Origin: Chrysogorgia sp. JL179-B06 | Taxonomy: Eukaryota > Cnidaria > Anthozoa > Scleralcyonacea > Chrysogorgiidae | Length of the DNA stretch: 64,000 nt | Assembly (NCBI GenBank): GCA_035772405.1 | Contig: JAYKKM010000492.1 | Coordinates: 3,447,501-3,511,500 of the forward strand | Direction: 5' to 3' | The notes under the pieces: model-generated | What the model saw: the letters and a program-made list of their open reading frames with translations, nothing else | Database searches by the model: none | What the model was told of the DNA's origin: nothing | Made by a program: the position numbers and the translations under genes | Part shown: positions 1 through 10,501 of the stretch, one piece after another | How the letters are laid out: every line of letters starts with the position of its first letter | Position numbering within the stretch: position 1 is the first letter of the stretch

Positions 1-3000
1 GACTTTCGTGAAACTTTGTACTGTCTTGAAACAATTTGCATAAATTTCAAGTATAGTGGAGAAAAAAATGGTTATTGCAGGTGATTTTAACGCGCATCTA
101 TCTGATCTGCGTTCAAATCAGTTCGAAAATAATAGAGGGAAATTGGTTAAAGATATATTTGCTGGACTTGACATGTTTTCCTGTCAACGTGGATCTGGCT
201 TGTACTGGATCGCTGTTTACGTATATGTCAAGCCGTGGTAACAGTGTTGTGGATTATGTATTCATGAATGAAAGTATGCGTAATAGTATTCGACATGTTA
301 AGGTGATTGAGGATCACCCATATAATTCATCGTATCATTTACCATTGACTATTCACATTAATATTTACGACGGAATAAATAATCATGGACCATCGCCAAT
401 ACCTGAAAAAGAATACGAACGCATCGCTTGGAATAAATGCACGCGAGAACAAATTCAAGAGTATCAAAGAAGATTGTGTGATGTCGTAAAGGATATTGAC
501 GATATCTCATTAACTACTTCAGAAGATGTTGAGAATTACAACCTACTTCTTTGTACATCCATTAAAACCAGTGATCAATGCCTGCCTCGTGTTGTCTATA
601 AGAAGTTTTATAAAACCTTATTGGAATGACGAACTCCGTAATCTGAAGTCCATTTGTATGGAGTGCCACAGAAAATGGATCTTAGATGGACGTCCGAGAG
701 GTGATCACTATGAAAGCTTTCGGGCTTACAAAAATGCGAAACGTCTTTTTCGAAAGGAACAACGCAGAATGGTAATGAGTGCGGAGGAGAATGACTTTAA
801 GGAACTTAGTGATGCTTCAGAGATTGATAACACTAAATTTTGGAAATACGTAAACCGACGTCGAAACAAAAAAGGTAATTCGGTGAATGTGATAACAGCA
901 GATGGTAAGTTTGTTACAGACTCAGAAAAAATCGCAGAGTCCTGGGCTGCATATTACCAGAACCTTTTATCTCCCGAAGAGAACATAACGTTCAATGATG
1001 ACTTTAAGAAATTCATCGAAAATGAAATTAAAGACATTTCAATGAAGTCGGCTACTGACATTGATGATATACTCAGAGATCCTATATCTACGTCAGAGTT
1101 AGAAAAAGTCATTTCAATGTTACCGAATAACAAAGCCCCTGGTGATGACGGTATTACTTATGAGAATATTAAATACTCCGGTGGAATTTTGGTTGAAAAA
1201 CTTGTAATTCTTTACAACAAAATCATTGAACTTGAATATATCCCAAAACAGTTTAAATTGGGGATTAAAATATCAATCCGAAAGGAGGTAAAACTCATGC
1301 TTCAACGTTTGACGATCATCGAGGTATCACTCTGCTATGTAGTTTTAATAAAGTCTTGGAACGTTTGGTGCTCAATAGAATCCAAAGTAAGGCCAGATGT
1401 CATCCTCATGGTCTACAAGGAGCGTACCAAAGTGAGCAGGATGCCTTAACAACTTCATTCGTTATTGATGAAAGTATTAAACACTGTTGTGAGGACAATG
1501 ATAAAGTGTTTGTCTGTTATGTAGACGTTGCCAAAGCTTTTGATAAATTATGGATTGACGGCATGCTATTTAAATTGTATCATAATGCCATAATTAAAGG
1601 GAAATGTTGGAGGCTTATTAAAAGCTGGTACTCAGGCATGGAGGAATATGTTTATTACAATGGAATACGCTCGAGACATTATGCTGTTTTGCAAGGAACA
1701 AGACAAGGTGGAGTACTTTCCCATGGCTCTTTTTGTTATTTATTAACGATCTAATTGAAGAATTGGAAAGTCTGTCTGCTGGGATAACGATGTATAATTC
1801 GTATGTCGGATCACCAATGTTCGCTGATGATCTTACTATGATGTCTAGATTAAAAAATGGTCTTGACTCTATGCTTGTACGACTACATGAATATAGTTTG
1901 AGATGGAGACTAACGTTTAATAAAGGGAAAACAGTGGTTCTAACATTTGGAGAAAGACGAAAAAACTCCCTGTTAAACACACAAAGGAGATGGTCCATTG
2001 GAGATAATGAAATTGTGGAAAAGAAAGTCTGGTGCAATCTTGGTAAAATATGGCATGTAGATAATAACAGCCTACAGCCGTTTTTAGAAGCAGCCAGGTC
2101 GGGCCAGAGTTCTGGTATTGGTTTAGCTAACATGGGCTGCAGGATAAATGGAATCAACCCCCTGGTGGCTATCAAATTATGGAAAAGAATTGGTCTACCG
2201 AAAATGTTATATGGAGCTGAATTATGGAGTCTCAAACGAACCGGACTAAAAAAATTGGAAAAGGTGCAAAATATTTTTGTCAGGATATGTTTAGGATTAT
2301 TGAGTGGAACATCAGGATCTGCTGCACGTGGGTTGCTTGGCGTTTGGTCTGTTGAAGCTGAAATTGACAAACGTAAACTTATGTTCTTGAGACGATTCAT
2401 TTCAGCAAGTGAGCATTGTACTTATCGTAGAATTTTCATGTTACGATTGATAAGGTGGAAATGGAATCCACATAAAATTACAGGGTTTATACCTGATGTC
2501 GTAATAGTTTTAGAGAAATATGACTTGTGGAGACACATGGATGAATTTTTGAAATCTGGATATTTTCCAAGTAAATCTGAATGGAAAAGGTTGGTAACTG
2601 AGAATATTAGAAATTCAGAGATTTCAGCATGGAAATTAAAGATTCGAAGCAAGCCAGGACTTCAGTTATACCAATATGTCGTTGAAGATTTGGCACCTAG
2701 TATGTGGTTAAAACTAGCACAAGATAACAGTTTAATGAAGGAACATGTGTGTACAATTGTCAATATCCTATGTGGATCATTCCTTGTTTGCTGGAGTGCG
2801 GTTCAATGGAAATGACAAAGATATGTTTTGTAATTCTTGTGGCCGGAATTTTAAAAATGTTGTCAAGCACGCTATGCTTTATTGTCAACAAACAATTGTA
2901 ATAAGAGAACGATTTTGGAATTGGTTGACAGATTGTCTGCCTATAGAAATTTCAGCCAAGCTGAATATGTTGGATGATGACAGCTTGTTATATACTCTCT

Positions 3001-3230
3001 TTGGAGACGTGGGGACACTGCAAGAACACAGAAGAGATCTGATAAAACAATTTTATTTTGGGGTTGCAGAGTATATCTCTGAGACAATTAAAACAGTTAG
3101 TTATATTGATAGATATTTATGATTAGTTCTTTATTTTAAAAAAATAACAAAAAGATGTAATATACTGTACGCTAATTTATTTTTATTTTATATTATTTTG
3201 TATCTTCAAATATGGAGGCAATAAAGAATT
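1..3230 (+). mobile_element. Non-LTR retrotransposon (LINE), copy 1, cut by the window edge
   Basis: A LINE whose 5' end lies before the window. It reads endonuclease remnant (GDFNAH at 77-94), reverse transcriptase, then a C-terminal Cys/His knuckle, then a short 3' UTR with AATAAA at 3220-3225, and runs directly into a TTAC array. The GDFNAH block is typical of apurinic-type endonucleases, so the element belongs to the APE-bearing LINEs; I cannot place the clade more finely. It is nearly identical to copy 2 (4110-6871) except for single-base indels and a short stretch deleted from copy 2. The reading frame is broken, so this copy is dead as written. Confidence 0.93.
68..3122 (+). pseudogene. 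LINE endonuclease/reverse transcriptase ORF, frameshifted (copy 1)
   Basis: The protein is spread over several frames: endonuclease end (68-240), linker (75-629), RT fingers (526-1290), palm (1356-1725), catalytic region onward (1733-2815) and C-terminal domain (2745-3122). Visible RT landmarks are NKAPGDDGITYENIK, DVAKAFDKLW, GTRQGGVLS and the catalytic FADDLTMMS. The C-terminal part has CNSCG followed by KHAMLYC, a probable nucleic-acid-binding knuckle. Against copy 2, breaks coincide with one extra T near 608, one missing C near 1270 and one missing C near 1721, all in homopolymer runs. These may be true decay or assembly errors. Confidence 0.88.
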
Positions 3231-3385
3231 TTACTTACTTACTTACTTACTTACTTATACTTACTTATACTTACTTATACTTACTTACTTACTTATACTT
3301 ACTTACTTACTTATACTTACTTACTTACTTATACTTACTTACTTACTTATACTTACTTACTTACTTACTTATACTTACTTACTTA

Positions 3386-3443
<58 letters not shown>

Positions 3444-3504
3444 TACTTACTTACTTACTTATACTTACTTACTTACTTACAGTGCTTACTTACTTACTTA
3501 CTTA

Positions 3505-3554
<50 letters not shown>

Positions 3555-3786
3555 TACTTATTTGCTTACTTATACTTACTTACTTATACTTACTTACTTA
3601 CTTATACTTACTTACTTATACTTACTTACTTATACTTATTTACTTACTTATACTTACTTACTTATACTTACTTACTTACTTATACTTACTTACTTACTTA
3701 TACTTACTTACTTATGCTTACTTACTTACTTATACTTACTTACTTACTTATACTTATTTGCTTACTTATACTTATTTGCTTACTTA

Positions 3787-3820
<34 letters not shown>

Positions 3821-3856
3821 TACTTACTTACTTACTTACTTATACTTACTTACTTA

Positions 3857-3894
<38 letters not shown>

Positions 3895-3926
3895 TACTTA
3901 CTTACTTATACTTACTTACTTACTTA

Positions 3927-3972
<46 letters not shown>

Positions 3973-4047
3973 TACTTACTTACTTATACTTACTTACTTA
4001 CTTATACTTACTTACTTACTTACAGTGCTTACTTACTTACTTACTTA

Positions 4048-4093
<46 letters not shown>

Positions 4094-4109
4094 TACTTAT
4101 TTGCTTACT
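3231..4109 (+). repeat. (TTAC)n microsatellite with TTATAC variants, tail of LINE copy 1
   Basis: About 880 bases of TTAC repeats with interspersed TTATAC, TTTGC and AGTGC variants. A block of roughly 540 bases seems to be internally duplicated: the rare TTACAGTGCTTAC variant occurs at about 3477 and again at about 4020. The array begins exactly where the LINE 3' UTR stops and ends exactly where truncated copy 2 begins. It is open in several frames and gives artefactual Leu/Thr/Tyr-rich ORFs. Confidence 0.95.
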
Positions 4110-6871
4110 TAAATGCACGCGAGAACAAATTCAAGAGTATCAAAGAAGATTGTGTGATGTCGTAAAGGATATTGACGATATCTCATTAACTACTTCAGAA
4201 GATGTTGAGAATTACAACCTACTTCTTTGTACATCCATTAAAACCAGTGATCAATGCCTGCCTCGTGTTGTCTATAAGAAGTTTATAAAACCTTATTGGA
4301 ATGACGAACTCCGTAATCTGAAGTCCATTTGTATGGAGTGCCACAGAAAATGGATCTTAGATGGACGTCCGAGAGGTGATCACTATGAAAGCTTTCGGGC
4401 TTACAAAAATGCGAAACGTCTTTTTCGAAAGGAACAACGCAGAATGGTAATGAGTGCGGAGGAGAATGACTTTAAGGAACTTAGTGATGCTTCAGAGATT
4501 GATAACACTAAATTTTGGAAATACGTAAACCGACGTCGAAACAAAAAAGGTAATTCGGTGAATGTGATAAAAGCAGATGGTAAGTTTGTTACAGACTCAG
4601 AAAAAATCGCAGAGTCCTGGGCTGCATATTACCAGAACCTTTTAGCTTCCGAAGAGAACAAAACGTTTAATAATGACTTTAAGAAATTCATCGAAAACGA
4701 AATTAAAGACATTTCAATGAAGTCGGCTACTGACATTGATGATATACTCAGAGATCCTACTACGTCAGAGTTAGAAAAAGTCATTTCAATGTTACCGAAT
4801 AACAAAGCCCCTGGTGATGACGGTATTACTTATGAGAATATTAAATACTCCGGTGGAATTTTGGTTGAAAAACTTGTAATTCTTTACAACAAAATCATTG
4901 AACTTGAATATATCCCAAAACAGTTTAAATTAGGGATTAAAATATCAATCCCGAAAGGAGGTAAAACTCATGCTTCAACGTTTGACGATCATCGAGGTAT
5001 CACTCTGCTATGTAGTTTTAATAAAGTCTTGGAACGTTTGGTACTCAATAGAATCCAAAGTAAGGCCAGATGTCATCCTCATGGTCTACAAGGAGCGTAC
5101 CAAAGTGAGCAGGATGCCTTAACAACTTCATTCGTTATTGATGAAAGTATTAAACACTGTTGTGAGGACAATGATAAAGTGTTTGTCTGTTATGTAGACG
5201 TTGCCAAAGCTTTTGATAAATTATGGATTGACGGCATGCTATTTAAATTGTATCATAATGCCATAATTAAAGGGAAATGTTGGAGGCTTATTAAAAGCTG
5301 GTACTCAGGCATGGAGGAATATGTTTATTACAATGGAATACGCTCGAGACATTATGCTGTTTTGCAAGGAACAAGACAAGGTGGAGTACTTTCCCCATGG
5401 CTCTTTTTGTTATTTATTAACGATCTAATTGAAGAATTGGAAAGTCTGTCTGCTGGGATAACGATGTATAATTCGTATGTCGGATCACCAATGTTCGCTG
5501 ATGATCTTACTATGATGTCTAGATTAAAAAATGGTCTTGACTCTATGCTCGTACGACTACATGAGTATAGTTTGAGATGGAGACTAACGTTTAATAAAGA
5601 GAAAACAGTGGTTCTAACATTTGGAGAAAGACGAAAAAACTCCCTGTTAAACACACAAAGGAAATGGTCCATTGGAGATAATGAAATTGTGGAAAAGAAA
5701 GTCTGGTGCAATCTTGGTAAAATATGGCATGTAGATAATAACAGCCTACAGCCGTTTTTAGAAGCAGCCAGGTCGGGCCAGAGTTCTGGTATTGGTTTAG
5801 CTAACATGGGCTGCAGGATAAATGGAATCAACCCCCTGGTGGCTATCAAATTATGGAAAAGAATTGGTCTACCGAAAATGTTATATGGAGCTGATTTATG
5901 GAGACTCAAACGAACTGGACTAAAAAAAATTGGAAAAGGTGCAAAATATTTTTGTCAGGATATGTTTAGGCTTATTGAGTGGAACATCAGGATCTGCTGC
6001 ACGTGGGTTGCTTGGCGTTTGGTCTATTGAAGCTGAAATTGATAAACGTAAACTTATGTTCTTGAGACGATTCATTTCAGCAAGTGAGCATTGTACTCAT
6101 CGTTGAATTTTCATGTTACGATTGATAAGGTGGAAATGGAATCCACATAAAATTACAGGGTTTATACCTTTATATTAATGGATGAATTTTTGAAATCTGG
6201 ATATTTTCCAAGTAAATCTGAATGGAAAAGGTTGGTAACTGAGAATATTAGAAATTCAGAGATTGCAGCATGGAAATTAAAGATTCGAAGCAAGCCAGGA
6301 CTTCAGTTATACCAATATGTCGTTAAAGATTTGGCACCTAGTATGTGGTTAAAACTAGCACAAGATAATAGTTTAATGAAGGAACATGTGTGTACAATTG
6401 TCAATATCCTTTGTGGATCATTCCTTGTTGCTGGTGTGCGGTTCAATGGAAATGACAAAGATATGTTTTGTAATTCTTGTGGCCGGAATTTAAAAAATTT
6501 TGTCAAGCACGCTATGCTTTATTGTCAACAAACAATTGTAATAAGAGAACGATTTTGGAATTGGTTGACAGATTGTCTGCCTATAGAAATTTCAGCGAAG
6601 CTGAATATGTTGGATGATGACAGCCTGTTATATACTCTCTTTGGAGACGTGGGGACACTGCAAGAACACAGAAGAGATCTGATAAAACAATTTTATTTTG
6701 GGGTTGCAGAGTATATCTCTGAGACAATTAAAACAGTTAGTTATATTGATAGATATTTATGATTAGTTCTTTATTTTAAAAAAAATAACAAAAAGATGTA
6801 ATATACTGTATGCTAATTTATTTTTATTTTATATAATTTTGTATCTTCAAATAAGGAGGCAATAAAGAATT
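4110..6871 (+). mobile_element. LINE copy 2, 5'-truncated, inserted in the tail of copy 1
   Basis: Starts at the point matching base 434 of copy 1 (AAATGCACGCGAG) and runs to the same 3' UTR with AATAAA just before the next TTAC array. Same orientation as copies 1 and 3. It differs from copy 1 by scattered substitutions, small indels and a deletion of about 50 bases near 6168-6178. The 5' junction sits inside TTAC repeats, so it inserted into, or was primed from, such an array. Confidence 0.93.
4113..6762 (+). pseudogene. LINE reverse transcriptase ORF, nearly intact (copy 2)
   Basis: One uninterrupted frame covers the linker and the whole RT from 4113 to about 5930, with the same landmarks as copy 1: NKAPGDDGITYENIK, DVAKAFDKLW, GTRQGGVLSPWLFLLFINDL and FADD at about 5497. 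The frame then breaks in an A-run (eight A at 5922-5929, seven in copy 1) and at the roughly 50-base deletion near 6170. The C-terminal knuckle (CNSCG...KHAMLYC) is open again from 6178 to 6762. The endonuclease is absent because of 5' truncation, so the copy could not move by itself. Confidence 0.9.
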
Positions 6872-6940
6872 TTACTTATACTTACTTACTTACTTACTTA
6901 TACTTACTTACTTACTTACTTACTTACTTATACTTACTTA

Positions 6941-6986
<46 letters not shown>

Positions 6987-7024
6987 TACTTACTTATACT
7001 TACTCACTTATACTTACTTACTTA

Positions 7025-7068
<44 letters not shown>

Positions 7069-7092
7069 CTTACTTATACTTACTTACTAGTT
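6872..7092 (+). repeat. (TTAC)n microsatellite, tail of LINE copy 2
   Basis: TTAC/TTATAC array beginning directly after the copy 2 3' UTR and interrupted at 7093 by the 3' fragment of a third copy. Confidence 0.94.
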
Positions 7093-7220
7093 TAGTTATA
7101 TTGATAGATATTTATGATTAGTTCTTTATTTTAAAAATAACAAAAAGATGTAATATACTGTATGCTAATTTATTTTATTTTATATAATTTTGTATCTTCA
7201 AATATGGAGGCAATAAAGAA

Positions 7221-7222
<2 letters not shown>
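7093..7222 (+). mobile_element. LINE copy 3, only the last 130 bases
   Basis: A severely 5'-truncated third copy. It matches copy 1 from about 3095 (AGTTATATTGATAG) through the stop codon, 3' UTR and AATAAA, then enters another TTAC array. Same orientation as copies 1 and 2. Confidence 0.92.
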
Positions 7223-7260
<38 letters not shown>

Positions 7261-7348
7261 GCTTGCTTGCTTGCTTGCTTACTTACTTACTTATACTTAC
7301 TTACTTACTTACTTACTTCTTACTTATACTTACTTACTTACTTACTTA

Positions 7349-7402
<54 letters not shown>

Positions 7403-7505
7403 TACTTACTTATACTTACTTATACTTACTTACTTATACTTACTTACTTATACTTATTTGCTTACTTATACTTACTTACTTATACTTACTTACTTATACT
7501 TACTT
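7223..7505 (+). repeat. (TTAC)n microsatellite, tail of LINE copy 3
   Basis: TTAC array with a short TTGC variant run at about 7259-7278 and many TTATAC units. Confidence 0.94.
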
Positions 7506-7506
7506 T

Positions 7507-7642
7507 AAACAATTATTGGATGAGGTTTTTGTGATATCTTGAATAATCAAAGTTGAGGTAAGTGTTATCAGCTGAAGCCTGAGAACATTTACCGAGATCT
7601 TGATTATCTAGATATCACAAAAAACGAATCCAATAATTGTTT
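7507..7642. repeat. Fold-back MITE, CAATTATTG family, copy 1
   Basis: Inverted arms of about 45 bases (AAACAATTATTGGA... and its complement ending CCAATAATTGTTT) with an imperfect loop. Related copies with the same termini lie at 11851-12000 and 16647-16730. It abuts the end of the LINE array. No transposase is encoded. Confidence 0.8.
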
Positions 7643-7949
7643 TATTATATATTGTGTTTTCAGACTCTTTGTCTTCAAGTAATTTTTCGATTTCTTCTAC
7701 AGTCGAAGACGAAAGCTACCGCTCGTTAGGAAATCTCGCATCGCGGGCGCAACCTACATATTAGTGAATACAAAAAGCACGTTCCCAGAGTCTTCGCTGG
7801 TACACATGTTCAGGAATATTGTCCGTTTTTATATACAGTAATAGAAACAGTTTTTAGCCAATCAGAACACCCCTTTTTTAAAAATGTCACTTTATAATAA
7901 CTCTTATACACATACAGCACTGATGGCATTGTTTTTTAAGCATTCCAAG
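7643..7949. other. Non-coding stretch before the RCHY1-like exon
   Basis: No gene seen. It ends with a T-rich run (GTTTTTT at 7931-7937) and AG at 7948-7949, which serve as a plausible splice acceptor for the next exon. Confidence 0.5.
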
Positions 7950-8306
7950 GTAAAATTTCATGTTATTGGTATGAAATGCGTGGAGTGTGGTTCATACAAC
8001 ACTACTCGTGATGACGATGGAAACATGCCCGATATCCCAGTGATTCTCGATGCTGATATTCTGCAGAACGAGTTGGAAATGGGGGATAATGATGAACTCG
8101 TGGATAGTGAAGGACACGATGATGAAGATGTTCCAGATACTGATGAATTAGCGATGGAGGACAATGGTGGACTCTTGGAATTGTTGGAAATACTTGGACA
8201 GAGCGATGAATCTGATGGAGATGATGATGTAGACGAAAACACGGACAGTTTGACGAACGACAGCAGTGATAATAATTCTATAGTGTCTGATTTGTCTTTA
8301 GACTGA
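7950..8306 (+). CDS. RCHY1: RCHY1/PIRH2-like E3 ubiquitin ligase, last exon only
   Basis: The first residues, VKFHVIGMKCVECGSYNTTR, match the C-terminal zinc-ribbon end of RCHY1 (PIRH2), a CHY-zinc-finger and RING E3 ubiquitin ligase that in vertebrates targets p53 and other proteins. I start the exon at GTA AAA TTT after a pyrimidine-rich AG; this is phase 0, 119 codons including the stop. The remaining roughly 95 residues form an acidic, Asp/Glu/Ser-rich tail, much longer than the short human tail. The CHY, CTCHY and RING domains are not in the window and would lie upstream of base 1, with the LINE array inside the intron. It could instead be a stranded exon fragment. Family assignment is good; gene integrity is unknown. 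Confidence 0.7.
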   Translation, partial: VKFHVIGMKCVECGSYNTTRDDDGNMPDIPVILDADILQNELEMGDNDELVDSEGHDDEDVPDTDELAMEDNGGLLELLEILGQSDESDGDDDVDENTDSLTNDSSDNNSIVSDLSLD

Positions 8307-8714
8307 CCGGATGGCGCCAAGTTTTTATCTTGCTTTCTCTTGTTGTTTCGTCTAATGTTATTCAGTTTCTTGTAATTTTCTGTGGTCTGTAAAATTACAG
8401 GTTGTTGAGTTAAAGTGCCCGAATAAAAGCACTCCTAAAATTAGGTAGGATGTTCTTTTAAATTTTGGCGATAGCTTTTTGTTCTTAAGTTATTCCAGTT
8501 TTTGTAATATGTAAATAAGGCACATGATGACGTAAGATAAGGAAAGCAGAATTGTCGAAAATATATTTTCGAGTATATCTTCAAAACCATTCATCAAACG
8601 TTCTAAAATTCATTAATAATTCATGAGTAATTAAACCAATAGCATGTAAGCATTCGGTCACATGATGCTGTTTGGATACCCCGGTCAAACACCGCCAGAC
8701 AAAAGATTTCAGCT

Positions 8715-8780
8715 GCATACGTAATTAAGATATTTGATCCAAACACTAGTGTTTGGATCAAATATCTTAATTACGTATGC
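8715..8780. repeat. Perfect 66-base palindrome
   Basis: 33-base arms with no loop, starting GCATACGTAATTAAG and centred on ACTAGT. Every base pairs with its partner. Confidence 0.95.
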
Positions 8781-9100
8781 AAAATCAAGTCAGCAAACAA
8801 ATTCACACACAAAATTCCTTTATTCACTCTTTGTCGTCTACCACAAATCTAATGTTACAGCCAGTAAACACACACTTGTCCAGTTTAATACTCGCAGAAA
8901 CAAAACCCTCTACCATGCATCACAATCATCTCAACTCCACTATTTAATTTATCATTATCTATTCATCGTGGAAAACCCACTTCAGTTATGCATTGTGTAA
9001 TATCTCAATAGAATTCCTAATTACGATATCCTTCGTTAGAAATTCTATTCAAATCAGCAAACGAAAACATTCTCTTACCTCTCCATTCATTTCAGAAGCT

Positions 9101-9230
9101 ATATAAACAACTCGAGCTCGTGTCCCACCGGGATATCCAAACACGAGCGCGCAGCGCGAGTGTTTTTGTCCATTGTTTTCGAGTGAAACACTCGATATCC
9201 CGGTGAAACACTCGCTCTCGTTGTTCATAT
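9101..9230. repeat. Fold-back repeat with CCGGGATATC motif
   Basis: Arms ATATAAACAAC.../...GTTGTTCATAT with inner matched CACCGGGATATC and GATATCCCGGTG blocks around a GC-rich core (GAGCGCGCAGCGCGAG). Confidence 0.75.
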
Positions 9231-9867
9231 ACTGTATTACTTCTCCAAACTTTGCATGTATTTACAGACAAATAAACTAAAAAAGACAGTTTAAGTTTGT
9301 AGTCGTCATGGTAACCGATTAGTTTCCATATCTCTCAATTTAAAAAACAAAACTATTTGTTTTCTCTCAAGTGCTGATAATGTTGGAGTTGGTAATATTG
9401 AAGATGCTACAAACTTAACTAATCTTATACTGAAGTGTGAAGTTGTAGTAAACTTAACGATTTTCTGAGCCTGAATTTAGAGTCTGGAAACAAATCGGTT
9501 ACCATGACGACTACATAATTTGAACTGTCTTTTTAGTTTATTTATCTGTAAATACATGCAAAGTTTGGAGAAAGGTTGATGAATGGTTTTGAAGATATAC
9601 TCGAAAATAGATCTTCGACAATTCTGCTTTCCTTATCTTACGTCTCATACGCCTTATATTACAAAAATTGGAATAACTTAAGATTTAAGAACAAAAACAG
9701 CTATCGCCAACATTTAAAAGAACATCCTTCCTAATTTTAGGAGTGCTTTTATTCTAAACCAAAACAAAATTGGGCTTAGAGGCACTTTAAGAAGTTGCAG
9801 CTTGGTAATCATAAGTTTCACGTTTTTTTAGTTTTAATAGCTCAAGAAAAATCTATATATATATATA

Positions 9868-9990
9868 TATAATTTCATCTCGTCTTACTCTGATGAAGGG
9901 CTCCGCTCGAAACGTCAGTATTTTGTTCCTAAAAATCTCGACAGTTCACCACCTTTTCACTTTGCTATATATATATCCAAAACACTGCCT
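9868..9990 (+). mobile_element. Penelope-type retroelement fragment
   Basis: Carries the block GAAGGGCTCCGCTCGAAACG and the trailing segment AACACTGCCTACGCAGCAC, both recurring in this window (inverted pair at 11265-11455; related forms at 60157-60360 and 53332-53480). From general knowledge I associate this block with the terminal repeats of Penelope-like elements. No coding sequence remains. Confidence 0.45.
9886..9920 (+). ncRNA. Hammerhead-ribozyme-like core
   Basis: Order of elements: TACT (9886-9889), CTGATGA (9890-9896), a hairpin GGGC-TCC-GCTC, GAAA (9909-9912), palindromic ACGT, then C and AGTA (9917-9920). TACT pairs with AGTA as a short stem I, GGGC with GCTC as stem II, and ACGT is self-complementary, as in dimeric hammerheads with minimal stem III. 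One extra A precedes stem II. Hammerhead motifs are known in Penelope-like elements. Activity is unproven and the fold is hand-drawn. Confidence 0.4.
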
Positions 9991-10400
9991 ACGCAGCACT
10001 CGTGTAAAGTTGTTTCTTTTTTCAATTATTCTATTTTAGATTTTTTAATATAACATTTGTATTTAATTAACTTGTAATGCGCATTTGATCATATAGCCTG
10101 CCTACCCCGTCCATCCTGTTGCGCCTGGCTATTGATATTACACATGCTAATTTGTGCAGTATAAATATTAAATAATAGCCTGACTATCTGCTCTATAGAA
10201 ACTGACAATTGTCATTACAAATGCTGCATTCTGATTGGCTACTCAACCGTTGTCTATATTCGTGATAGACCACGATGGCGAAACGCGCTCAAAACAATGA
10301 CAGAAAACTCTCGTTTTGGGGAGGTTTCAGATGAGTTTTTGGATAATTTTTTGGAGAATGCATGATTTGTAATAGTCTACTAATTTGTTTCTACTAAAAA
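9991..10400. other. Non-coding, probably decayed repeats
   Basis: No ORF or RNA gene recognised. A stretch from about 10224 (CTGATTGGCTACTCAACCG) belongs to a short interspersed element that continues into the fold-back at 10401-10501. Confidence 0.4.
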
Positions 10401-10501
10401 AATTAGACAACTCGTCCTCATTGTCTATGAGCGAATAGTCAACTCATGAAACTCGGACTCGTCTAATTGTTAAATAGACAACGAGGGCGAGTTGTTTAAT
10501 T
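10401..10501. repeat. Fold-back repeat (AATTAGACAACTCG arms)
   Basis: Arms 10401-10428 and 10474-10501 are near-perfect inverted complements separated by 45 bases. Confidence 0.75.

Larger units (their letters stand above)
8601..9240. mobile_element. Insertion splitting the left arm of the 8402-9793 fold-back element
   Basis: Sequence with no counterpart in the right arm. It holds a perfect palindrome at 8715-8780 and a second fold-back at 9101-9230. No coding sequence recognised. Confidence 0.6.
8402..9793. repeat. Large fold-back element with an interrupted left arm
   Basis: The right arm 9488-9793 is the reverse complement of 8402-8600 joined to 9241-9325. The simplest reading is an element of about 750 bases with roughly 280-base arms, whose left arm was split by a 640-base insertion (8601-9240). 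The left arm begins about 100 bases after the RCHY1-like stop codon and contains AATAAA at 8422-8427, so the element may supply that gene's polyadenylation signal. The right arm has an extra stretch of about 25 bases near 9757-9781. Confidence 0.85.

Noticed and set aside
1618..2400. Minus-strand ORF of 260 codons (also 5352-5909 and 23864-24244)
   Set aside because: Antisense shadows of the LINE reverse transcriptase.
3212..4165. Long Leu/Thr/Tyr-rich ORFs over the TTAC arrays (also 7162-7542)
   Set aside because: They are translations of a tetranucleotide repeat; every frame is open because TTAC units carry no stops in that phase.
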